A stretch of 64,000 nucleotides of DNA, taken from contig NC_021288.1 in the NCBI RefSeq assembly GCF_000402035.1, positions 372,001 through 436,000 of the forward strand. The letters are read 5' to 3'. This document shows positions 38,401 to 45,792 of the stretch, piece after piece. Positions within the stretch are counted from its first letter, which is position 1; every line of letters begins with the position of its first letter. The notes under the pieces were generated by a model that was given only the letters and a program-made list of their open reading frames with translations, was not told the DNA's origin and did not search any database. The translations under genes were made by a program, and so were the position numbers. This stretch comes from Caballeronia insecticola (GTDB taxonomy: Bacteria > Pseudomonadota > Gammaproteobacteria > Burkholderiales > Burkholderiaceae).

Positions 38401-41400
38401 CTCGACGATAGGCGTGCTTCTAGGTCGCTCCGACGCCGACAACGCGACCGTGCCGGCAGGCAGCATCCAGGCCGAAGCCCGCGTTGCCCTTGGGTATCTG
38501 CTACGTCTGACGCCAGAAGCCGGCAGCAGCGAGCCATATCGCATCCAGCAGGCCCTCAAAGCGATCCCCATACTGGCGCAGGCGCTGCTGAGGCTCAGCG
38601 CCAAATGTGGCGAGGATGAGTACCGCGCAGTACTTCGAGAAATTGACGCAGCCATCGCCTCATCGACGCTGGGGGGGACTGCGTACCTGCGGCGCCGGTT
38701 GGCCGTCGATGCGTATCGGGTTGACGGTGACCGTAAGGGGGCCGTCGACCGGCTCAACGCGCTCGTGACAGAGCTTCGAGAAAGCACGCCGAGCGAACAG
38801 ATTGACGGGTTGGCGGATCTAGCCATCGAGTTGGTTGAGGTCGGAGATGTAGAACGGGCGAAGCAGTTGCTGGCGACAGTTCCCGAGCAATGCCTTGGCT
38901 ATGCGCTAGCTCCCAAAAAAGATCCACAGTACGTAATCTGGCGGGACATCCTGGTCCTTGCGAACACTGCTGACCCGGAGAGCCGTGTCAAGCGGCTCTC
39001 AAGCTTGATGCGCCAGGTCGGCGGCATGACCGAAACGGAAGGGTCGTCGGCCGCGCACCGCCTGACCATGTCGCTGATTGAGGAAGCGATGCAGGTCGGG
39101 CCTCGCTTCGGCTTCGAGGTGTCAAAGACACTGGCAGACTGGCAGCTGATTGGCTGGCCTAACCGCGTCGATCTGCTCACGACGGGGATGGCCCGGCGAA
39201 GCCCTGACTTCGTCTTGCCTTGCGCTACCGTCTGGTGCGGGCTTTGCCTACCGTTCTACATGGAACCGCACTACCGGGATCCGTATCACGTGGGCGACTT
39301 CATCGACGCCGCCGCCGACGCGGCAGGCCCCGGCCAGATTGAGCCGCTCACGCTGATGCTATTGGGGGCGATCGAGGTAGTCAGCAGAGCACACGAGAGG
39401 GTCGGACTGCTCCGACGTCTTCGCGCCGCGGCCGGAAGACATGGGTTCTCGTCTGCGGAGCTTGAAGCCGCTGTAGCCCGATGGACGTCAGAGGCGCCAG
39501 AACCTCGACACTCGTCTACGCCCAGCAAGTATGACTCTGCGGCCACTCTCGAGGAGCTTGAGCTCGAGTTTGATGCGGATGGCGACGAACTGAACTACAA
39601 CGCCCCGTACCGATTCAGATATCTGGCCGAGAAAGCTCCGCTTCATCCAGTGCGGAGGATGTTTGAGCGTTGGCAAGTCTTGCGGGACGACGCACGCTGT
39701 CGCTTCCTGATGGTGAAGCGGTTAGCTGAGGCAGGTGAGACTGAGTACGCCAAGAAGCTGATTCAAGGCTACGCGACAAGCAAAGACCCCTGGAGCGCCT
39801 GGAGCCAATGGATGGGTGGCGGCAAGTTCCTCTACTTTGAGGCGAAGAAGCTCTTGGAGGGGCCATCCACGTCCCCAGTCGCCTTCGAGAACATCGTCGA
39901 TTCAGTGGCGGCGGGCGAGGAGAGCATCCAGTCGCTGCTGACAGACCTGGATTCGATATTGCCAGTAATCAGCGCGACGCCGGACTGGCCGGCCATCTGG
40001 TCGCTGCTTGAGGAGCAGATGGTCTGCACTCGCGAATTCCAGCTTGGACGATCATTCCAGCCGAGCGAGCTACCGCTCAGCGACACGGATCTTCTGGAGG
40101 ACTTGCTGCACTTTGCCTATCGGCTTCCTGTTATCGAAGTTCAGCGACACGCTCGCAACTGCACGCTGCGCTTGGCGGGGCAAGCCGGATACGGTCAAGC
40201 TTTGTTCAAGTCCCTTATGCGGCGACTTCTAACCGGCGATTCCGATGCCCCCCTGCAAGCGCTCGGAACGCTGCTGGCTGTTGACACCGCGGGCCTTGCA
40301 CCTGAGCTGGGCACTGCCGTGGCTGCGTTGGTCAGTCACCGCGATATTTCGGTAGCAGAGTCAGCCGCGCTCTTGTCGTATCTTTGGGGAGTGGCAGCCT
40401 CCATGGACGCGAAGCCACTGCCGTTCTTCTATAGCCTCGAACTGCAGCCCCCCTCAGAGGGCGACCATGCCTTTAATGACGAGAGAACTGGTGCGATGCG
40501 AGTCGAGTCGCCGCTTGGCTGGACCCAGATGCTGCGCTCGACAGCACAGGACCTTGCGCAAGCGGCAGGCATCGACGAGATGACAATCCGTCAACGCGCG
40601 GCGATGCTCATCCAAGATTGGGGCGGACTCGAGGCATTCGGGCCTTCTGCTGTCAAAACGCTTGAAACCCAGCTTCGCGCACTCGACATGCAGATCACAT
40701 ACCTGAAACCCCATGCCTACATTGCCATTACCGCTCTGCGCCATGTCGCGGGAGAACTGCGGCTAGCAGGCAAGTTGAACGGCCGCTACAGGCCGACGCT
40801 GTTGGAGCGTTTGGGTTGTCCTCTTCCGCCTCGGCCGCTGAAGTTGCCGCGAGTACGCCCAGAATGGATCCGCATGCCGCTGTTTGACCGACATGCGGGT
40901 TGGTCCGAGCGAGATAAGAAGTGGCTTGACGAGGTCGACAGCGACGTTGCGTCCTTCCCGGCACACCACGATGGCCAAGTCGTGGCTGAGGTGTCGCGTT
41001 TCAAAGTATTCAGGCCACGCCTGTCAGAGCAGCGCCTCTACAGATTTCGAGCACCCTCGGCACAAACTGATGGAGAGGACTTCGGCCAGTGCTATGCTGC
41101 ATTGCCAATCGCTGTGTGGCTAGGCCAGCACGTCGCCTTCGATAATGAATTGGCTCCGACGCTGGTAAGACGAGTTGTTTGCTCCGTGGACATGGGCTTC
41201 GACGCAGCAGCCTATCCATTCGCGTTGTGCCCAAACTGGTTGATGAGGCTTCGATGGCGAGCGCATACCGAAGAACCCAGCGTCTTCCTTGACGCGAGCG
41301 GGGCTGTGGTCGCAAAGCTCCATTGGTGGCGTGACGCCGGCCCGGTTGATATCGATGCGGAGTCTATGTGGGGCGAGGGTTGCTACCTCGTTCTGACGCC

Positions 41401-41539
41401 GGTAGGCCTCGAACAGATCACCACTGCCCGTGGGAAGCTCGCCCTGGACATTAACGTGTTCGCAAGCAGGCAGATCAAGCAACCGAGCAGCTACGGGCAA
41501 TCTCTCTTGAAAACAGCGAAGAACGGCTACTCGCTCTAA
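35477..41539 (+). CDS. Giant Avs-like STAND NTPase with N-terminal PD-(D/E)xK/Cap4-like nuclease signature
   Basis: The product is a 2020-residue multidomain protein. Residues 1-30 are a basic, Ala/Pro-rich lead. Residues about 30-200 contain RNAGIADDLVLG and VVGHQFKTSKF. Asp66/Asp67 followed by Gln80-x-Lys82 fits the D...QxK core of Cap4/DUF4297-type PD-(D/E)xK nucleases. A P-loop follows: GPPGSGKST at 293-301, with Walker B TIIVVDGLDH at 385-394 and a sensor-like FVLGTQRLDL. Residues from about 600 to 1500 are helical and repeat-like (ALEYANQLPLAMLAVGDIDSA, DFERAKELFESLEP), as in TPR sensors. The last 500 residues are of unrecognised type. This order matches antiviral STAND proteins: effector, NTPase, sensor. 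The gene has lower GC and different codon use than its neighbours, and no clear ribosome site at ATG 35477. Function as a phage-triggered nuclease is inference. Confidence 0.75.
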   Translation: MAPNKHKKPKPFTATAPATAPAEGERRALRGYIGQYERAGAAIYAALERDELMWIGVADRNAGIADDLVLGFDGLVVGHQFKTSKFPGTFTVETLLTGANGLLKPLVHAWQCLRKDNTGSRIEIRLVVNDFPSITDKPGDGTPPHSAAFLDELQQHANRPLADWHMPEWSRLIDHLHREAGLDDDDFEQFLHGLRVVSGAAADFIQAHKLNAEQARQASEIASVLPKLVADARDKDRWTRDELLRELGWRDPAKTLLIHRFPVGAYVQRNRGTEVKLLAALQTTGQGYVSLVGPPGSGKSTLLQVALATEANIRLVRYLAYVPGAAQGVGRGEADNFLTDVGTQLRNSGLTGLRLRDDSLHERREQFGVLVRQAGERFDRDGIRTIIVVDGLDHVPREERPTNSLLGELPLPAAIPNGVVFVLGTQRLDLANLKPAVKEQAEKNERLVLMSPLGREEVARMADALGLPADIPRSELSKLTHGHPLATRYLIQALLHAGAAGRKHLLSGGMPFDGDIETVYTAAWREIASDSDAMDVLGFIARAEAPMDLRLLATVVKEFAIERALVVARHLLRSSPQGWSVFHNSFRLFVIAQPRIRLGSVDAEYSQRVYRDLAKLAKNAPHESAQRWLELRYRARAGDGADVLALAMPARFRQHLADGRSIAEIHADIRLALLAVRGTHDATAFTRLLLCSDEVGRRETALEYANQLPLAMLAVGDIDSAVSFVQYFPSQGYEVVDALLARGDFERAKELFESLEPLSQLHTSKFQNHGHDHNIKEFERWARRVVHFRDTEQIQTAIDHLAAERLRQPDKLDPETFSALRQHLRREAAEATLLKKVGTDPQELCGELGVDNEDKPSVIVRAGLLASRHGDVAQALALFDAAVALPSFDEVPNGYRRRMALIAFQAGRRDLAEALFDKLVAPMISMCDDETDLAGLGDLVGAVMHHARLCMLLNKPRPSATPSKHSFLRPFQQHASTIGVLLGRSDADNATVPAGSIQAEARVALGYLLRLTPEAGSSEPYRIQQALKAIPILAQALLRLSAKCGEDEYRAVLREIDAAIASSTLGGTAYLRRRLAVDAYRVDGDRKGAVDRLNALVTELRESTPSEQIDGLADLAIELVEVGDVERAKQLLATVPEQCLGYALAPKKDPQYVIWRDILVLANTADPESRVKRLSSLMRQVGGMTETEGSSAAHRLTMSLIEEAMQVGPRFGFEVSKTLADWQLIGWPNRVDLLTTGMARRSPDFVLPCATVWCGLCLPFYMEPHYRDPYHVGDFIDAAADAAGPGQIEPLTLMLLGAIEVVSRAHERVGLLRRLRAAAGRHGFSSAELEAAVARWTSEAPEPRHSSTPSKYDSAATLEELELEFDADGDELNYNAPYRFRYLAEKAPLHPVRRMFERWQVLRDDARCRFLMVKRLAEAGETEYAKKLIQGYATSKDPWSAWSQWMGGGKFLYFEAKKLLEGPSTSPVAFENIVDSVAAGEESIQSLLTDLDSILPVISATPDWPAIWSLLEEQMVCTREFQLGRSFQPSELPLSDTDLLEDLLHFAYRLPVIEVQRHARNCTLRLAGQAGYGQALFKSLMRRLLTGDSDAPLQALGTLLAVDTAGLAPELGTAVAALVSHRDISVAESAALLSYLWGVAASMDAKPLPFFYSLELQPPSEGDHAFNDERTGAMRVESPLGWTQMLRSTAQDLAQAAGIDEMTIRQRAAMLIQDWGGLEAFGPSAVKTLETQLRALDMQITYLKPHAYIAITALRHVAGELRLAGKLNGRYRPTLLERLGCPLPPRPLKLPRVRPEWIRMPLFDRHAGWSERDKKWLDEVDSDVASFPAHHDGQVVAEVSRFKVFRPRLSEQRLYRFRAPSAQTDGEDFGQCYAALPIAVWLGQHVAFDNELAPTLVRRVVCSVDMGFDAAAYPFALCPNWLMRLRWRAHTEEPSVFLDASGAVVAKLHWWRDAGPVDIDAESMWGEGCYLVLTPVGLEQITTARGKLALDINVFASRQIKQPSSYGQSLLKTAKNGYSL

Positions 41540-42074
41540 GTCGTGCACATTAGCTGCGATGCCAGGCGAGAGAACTCGACCTGGCGCTTTTGGCTGCCTT
41601 GACCCGGCTGTTCCGGAGGACTGCTTCCGGCTGGGCGCCTAGCGTTCGTCGTGGCTCAACGACCGACCGCTATTCGCTGCGGAGCAGTCATCGGCCGTTC
41701 CTCATCGAACTTCCGCTTTGGGTCGCGCTGCGTCGGTCCGCTCCCTGAACTCATTGCTTGGAAGCGGTCACTGGAATTCTATGGCCCGTAAGCGGCCAGT
41801 CGGCAGAGCGTACTCTCGACCCGTTGCGGCCCGTCGCCCCCCGCCGCATCTGAGGCGGCTTTCAAGGTACAACGGACGTTGGATCTCCGTCATTGGGATG
41901 GCCATTAGGATGTTCAAAAGCCATTTACTCCCTCCTCAACGCGAAGAGCCGGATCCAGCTTGTGCGCATGCGTACCTTCGACCAAGGCCAAAGTTAAAAT
42001 CGGGCACGATAACCGAGCGGCTCGTGACTGTGAGCCACCTTCCGTATCTTTCAATAACAAAAACTGGGCGATTT
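41540..42074. other. Spacer between the STAND gene and the RES gene
   Basis: These 535 bases carry an open frame joined to the RES gene from 41718. Its sequence is Arg/Pro-rich and unlike the RES family, so it is treated as non-coding. The stretch 41600-41830 resembles degenerate intergenic remnants and shares short words with the left flank. A promoter for the RES gene is expected near 42000. Confidence 0.45.
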
Positions 42075-43217
42075 ATGAGTTCCACTTGGTACGTCTGCTC
42101 TTCATGCTTTGCGGATCCTGATATAAGGGCGTGGATCCGCAGCGAAAACGGCCCGAGAGGTTGCGATGCCTGTGGCGGGTATGACTCGCCCACGACGCAG
42201 CTCGGAGAGATTTGTGAATTTATTGAAGGCCACATAGAGAAGTTCTGGGGCCGGGCTGCGGAACAATTGCCGTACGAGTCGGCAGAAGGTGGGTATCAAG
42301 GCAGCACGTGGGACACGGCCGAAATAGTTTTCGAGGACATCTGCGTCGAACTACCGCGAGATAAAACTGGCCGTTTGTACAACGCGATCGTTCATGCGCT
42401 GGACGACGAGGTCTGGTGCGACTATGACTGGCTTAGTCTGGATGAAGACGTCGCGCTAAAAACGAGCTGGGAAAGATTCTGCGAGATCGTAAAACATCAA
42501 CGCCGGTTCTTCTTTCACAGCCTTGGCGGCAACGACGAGGACAGGGATTCGTACTCGTGTGGTTCGCTGCTGCGTGCGATTGCGCAGATGAGTGACCAAC
42601 TTGGGCTAATTCGGAAGTTGCCGCCGGGAACTTTGCTCTGGCGCGCGCGACCCGACATCAAGCGAGGTAAGTCGGTTACCTGGCGCGACTTCGGGCCACC
42701 GCCAAAGGAGTTTGCCAATCAGAGCAATCGCATGAATCCACCTGGCATTCCAATGATGTATGTCGCGTCTTCCGCAACTGGTGCGACGAAGGAAACTAGG
42801 GCTACCTCTTCACGGGTTGGCTGCTGGCGCACGTTGAGAGAAGCGCGGATTCTCGATCTGCGCAACTTGCCGGCGATTCCAGGACCGTTCTCGGACGCAA
42901 CGCGTCAAGAAACCCTGGGATTGCGTTTTTTGAACAGCTTCGCGAAGGAGGTCACAAGTCCGGTTGCTAGAGACGATCGCGTGCATGTCGAATATCTACC
43001 TTCGCAAGTGGTGTCAGAGTTCCTTCGGGACTTCGAGTTTCAAGATGGGAGGCTCGACGGGGTTGCTTACAAGAGCGTTGTCGACCCGCGGACATGGAAC
43101 GTTGCGCTTTTCGTTGAGACTTCCGCCTTACGCGATGAAGAAGAGCCACGGCCCGCGAGCGCTTGGTCGGAGCCTCCGACGCCGTGGCTCCGGTTCGTGC
43201 GCGCGATCCGCACCTAG
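42075..43217 (+). CDS. RES-domain protein with zinc-finger and HEPN/RES N-terminal domain
   Basis: This 380-residue protein starts with a zinc-finger-like CxxC pair: Cys8/Cys11 (VCSSCF) and Cys30/Cys33 (CDACG). A helical HEPN/RES N-terminal-type domain continues to about residue 180. The RES domain follows: LLWRAR (Arg190), NRMNPPGIPMMYVASS (218-233), TKETR (238-242) and ILDLRNLP. RES toxins attack NAD+, so this may deplete NAD or ADP-ribosylate. ATG 42075 is chosen because the protein then begins like its family. The frame to 41718 adds 119 atypical residues. Low GC matches the large gene upstream. No separate antitoxin gene is seen. Confidence 0.78.
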   Translation: MSSTWYVCSSCFADPDIRAWIRSENGPRGCDACGGYDSPTTQLGEICEFIEGHIEKFWGRAAEQLPYESAEGGYQGSTWDTAEIVFEDICVELPRDKTGRLYNAIVHALDDEVWCDYDWLSLDEDVALKTSWERFCEIVKHQRRFFFHSLGGNDEDRDSYSCGSLLRAIAQMSDQLGLIRKLPPGTLLWRARPDIKRGKSVTWRDFGPPPKEFANQSNRMNPPGIPMMYVASSATGATKETRATSSRVGCWRTLREARILDLRNLPAIPGPFSDATRQETLGLRFLNSFAKEVTSPVARDDRVHVEYLPSQVVSEFLRDFEFQDGRLDGVAYKSVVDPRTWNVALFVETSALRDEEEPRPASAWSEPPTPWLRFVRAIRT

Positions 43218-43318
43218 TCGAGGGGCGGCGAAAAGCTCGTGTCGAGCAGTGTCATGCGTTCGCTGTCGACTTCGGTGACCTTCAGCGCTACCACTTCGCT
43301 GGCGCGTAGCCGACGCAT
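43214..43318 (-). pseudogene. Tyrosine-recombinase (integrase) fragment
   Basis: The frame reads MRRLRASEVVALKVTEVDS then ERMTLLDTSFS and stops. RLRASEVVALKVTEVDSERM matches the catalytic-Arg region of phage-integrase/IS91-associated recombinases (GLRASEVVSLKVSDIDSKRM). Everything downstream of that block is missing. The fragment overlaps the RES gene stop codon by four bases. It is a decayed mobile-element trace at the island's right edge. Confidence 0.6.
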
Positions 43319-43820
43319 TGCAGCCGTTCCAATGGCCGAATTTACCACTCGTTGAAGGATGGCTCGTGGCCGGGCGGAGACGGTGTCACCCGCAATTCGC
43401 TCGCAAAATATCGGTCATTGAACGAGGGCAGATGGGTCCTCGTCCATCCGAATTGGACGGCGATCTCGACCGTCCCTTCATGGCCGGTTGGGTGAGGTCG
43501 CCAGTGGCCGCTTAGGAGTGCCTCAATCTTCAAAACGCGAATTTGGGGCGCTGACCGGTCTGGAGAGAGTTGTCCGACCGCAATGGGTCGAATTGCGCCG
43601 CACACCATCCTCGCAACGCCTTCTTCAGAAATTTTGCCGCAGCCACCACGCTAGGCTCTGCGAAATCTGAATGAATGAGACTTGCGCGATCTGAGACGCA
43701 AATTCGTTGAACGCGCTGGCCTGAGCGGCCAGCATCGGACATCGCCGCGCTGACCCTCAACACAGTGGCGTCTGTGATAAAACGACCGCAACCACTTTCC
43801 AGAAAAAGCCTTCCCAATCC
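43319..43820. other. Right flank of the accessory island, no clear gene
   Basis: Only weak frames occur in these 502 bases. One minus-strand frame at 43530-43817 reads VQRICVSDRASLIHSDFAEPS but matches nothing recognised and lacks good codon bias. The stretch is consistent with decayed, rearranged DNA between the recombinase scrap and the YCII gene. Confidence 0.45.
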
Positions 43821-44192
43821 TCATCGAGCCAGATAGAAATCCAACGGTATAAGCTCCACAGCCCACCCGCCTTCTTCGCCGAGTGTGGCAGCCGGATGCA
43901 TGGACGCGATGCGCAACGCCTCGTCAGGGCTGTCCGCCTCGATGATGAACAGGCCTCCCACGACCTCCTTCGCCTCGGTGTAAGGCCCATCGGTGACGCG
44001 CGTCTCTCCGGTGCGCGGGCTAAGCGTTTTCCACTTGTCCAGATCGCCGAGCGAGGCGGAAACAAGCACCTTGCCGGTAGCGCGCATCTTCTCGTCCAAT
44101 GCCGGGCATTGGCTCACCAGTTCCTTGATGTCGTCTGGAGCCATCGCGGCGAATTTTTCGGGGGTGAAGTAGGCCAAGCCGAGGTATTTCAT
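43821..44192 (-). CDS. YCII-related domain protein
   Basis: This 123-residue single-domain protein of the YCII family reads MKYLGLAYFTPEKFAAMAPD at the start. The family core, VTDGPYTEAKEVVGGLFIIEADSPDEALRIAS, holds the conserved DGP and His region (MHPAA). Members have a ferredoxin-like fold and often sit beside ECF sigma-factor genes, but none is present here. The ATG follows AAAGGA. Normal high GC shows the ancestral chromosome has resumed after the island. Biochemical role unknown. Confidence 0.88.
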   Translation of the reverse strand: MKYLGLAYFTPEKFAAMAPDDIKELVSQCPALDEKMRATGKVLVSASLGDLDKWKTLSPRTGETRVTDGPYTEAKEVVGGLFIIEADSPDEALRIASMHPAATLGEEGGWAVELIPLDFYLAR

Positions 44193-44510
44193 GGGAGATC
44201 CTTTGAATGGGTTTCACTGACGACGAATCAGATGATCGAAAATCGACGTTGCTCGCGCTAATTTGTCGCGGGGTCCCGCCAGCCTGTCGTTTTGAGCCCG
44301 AAATACGATACCCGATTGCAGTTTGAGCAGGGCTCGCGTTGCGTTTCCTTGTCGTCATCCCTTTGGCCTGAACGGCTGCTTGCTGTGTTCGAGACGATCC
44401 GCAAATCCACGGCTGCATCGATCTTGCGCAGCAAGTTCCTCACGCGTCACCATCCCGAACTCGTGCCGGGCTGGCCTCGGTTTCTTCAGCATGAGCGTCG
44501 TTGAAACGAC

Positions 44511-44536
44511 AAAGCCCTGGCCGAGGCCAGGGCTTT
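44511..44536 (-). terminator. Terminator-like hairpin after the phasin gene
   Basis: A perfect 12-bp stem, AAAGCCCTGGCC with GGCCAGGGCTTT around GA, spans 44511-44536. On the minus strand it is followed by a T-rich GTCGTTT. It lies 84 bases beyond the phasin stop. A second hairpin, AACCCGCT with AGCGGGTT, lies at 44550-44569. Confidence 0.55.
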
Positions 44537-44619
44537 GTCCGCATGCGAGAACCCGCTCGAAAGCGGGTTTGTTATTGTCTTCGCAGTGGCTTACCGTGCA
44601 ACTGCTGGATCGCAGATGT

Positions 44620-45186
44620 TCAGCGCTTTTGATTCGCCTTGTCCGCCGACTTCGTCGCGGAATCGGCGCCGGTGTTAATGGCATCGGTCGTAGCTGAGAC
44701 AATAGCCTGAGTATTCTTCGCCACGGCATCCGCCGCGCCAGCAGTCGCCTCGACGGATGCTTCGGTGGCTTGCTTGAAGTTCGTCTCCAAGGACACAGCG
44801 GCTTTCTCCTGCACCTCGGATGCGCTATCGGCCGCGGTCTTGAAGATCTCGTTCATGTGACCGCCGTATGAGGCAAACTGGCTTTGCGCCTCTCGCGCCA
44901 CTTCTTCGCCCGTTCCGGAAACAATCGCGAAAAAATGCCGCCGATATGACGCTGCTTTTTCCGGCACTTGCGTCAGGAATTTCGATTGCCATGCGCCCGG
45001 GTCACTCGCATTTTCCGGCGTCGGGTTGCTTACACCCTCGTTTTCAGAAACAAGCGTCCTAATGGTTTGCACATTAAGTTCCGTCAGCTTTTGAAAACCG
45101 TCCATATATTTATTGGTCAAACTCATCAAGGCCTGGAAACTAGCTTTTTGAAATGATGCTATCTGCTGCTGGGGAAAGAAGAACAT
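44620..45186 (-). CDS. phaP: Phasin, polyhydroxyalkanoate granule-associated
   Basis: This 188-residue helical protein coats PHA storage granules. It opens MFFFPQQQIASFQKASFQALMSLTNKYMDGFQKLTELNVQ, the phasin_2/TIGR01841-type N-terminus. A long amphipathic helix follows, then an Ala/Thr-rich tail (EATAGAADAVAKNTQ and TKSADKANQKR) typical of Burkholderia phasins. GGAG lies at good spacing before the ATG. It is monocistronic, with an AT-rich upstream region and a strong hairpin downstream. The neighbouring CoA-transferase could link to PHA precursor supply, but this is only suggestive. Confidence 0.9.
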   Translation of the reverse strand: MFFFPQQQIASFQKASFQALMSLTNKYMDGFQKLTELNVQTIRTLVSENEGVSNPTPENASDPGAWQSKFLTQVPEKAASYRRHFFAIVSGTGEEVAREAQSQFASYGGHMNEIFKTAADSASEVQEKAAVSLETNFKQATEASVEATAGAADAVAKNTQAIVSATTDAINTGADSATKSADKANQKR

Positions 45187-45792
45187 GAATTACTCCGTTT
45201 GGGTCTGCACAGATTCGGCATTTTGATTGAGGCGTGAGGTTTTTGTTGCGCCGCACGATAAAATTCATGCTACAGCATCGCCTTGAATGGTCAAGCCTTA
45301 TCTAATTTATTCAAATATCGCCTTCGTCACCCGTACTTTTTACGCCGCCCTATTTTATTTCCGCTTTAATTGAGCAGAGAAGGGCAAAACGACCGATCAG
45401 GCCGGAAGAGCTTGGCGCCGCTGAGTATGTGGAGCGCTTTGACACCGAGCGCCGCAATATTCAGACGAGAAACCACGGATCTGTTTAAAAGAAGAATTAG
45501 CGGGAAAATAAAAATGGTTGCTTGACGCCAGGCGATACTACCGTATGATGACCTTAATGGTGCAATGCAGCAAATTTCATTTTCTGACCTTCCTTTTTGT
45601 GAAAGGGGCGCGAATGGATTTCTTCGCAAAGTCTTCGTCGCCTGCTACGGACGAGCTTTATCACTCAGCAGTCGCCATTTTGACCGGCCCTCGTTCATCG
45701 ACGCCTAATCCGCATTCAGCCGGTTGAGTTTTTCACGCTCACTCTGTCGACCGCGTTTTGGCATGCACGGGCAATTACTCGAGATCCTCGCC
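45187..45792. other. AT-rich promoter region between phasin and CoA-transferase
   Basis: This 606-base divergent region is markedly AT-rich at 45280-45380 and 45480-45600, unlike the genes around it. It should contain both promoters. A short plus-strand frame at 45545-45727 is Ser/Phe-rich with no ribosome site and is not called. Confidence 0.5.

Noticed and set aside
41718..42074. Upstream extension of the RES protein by 119 residues
   Set aside because: The extension is Arg/Pro-rich and unlike RES-family N-termini. The zinc-finger start at 42075 matches the family.
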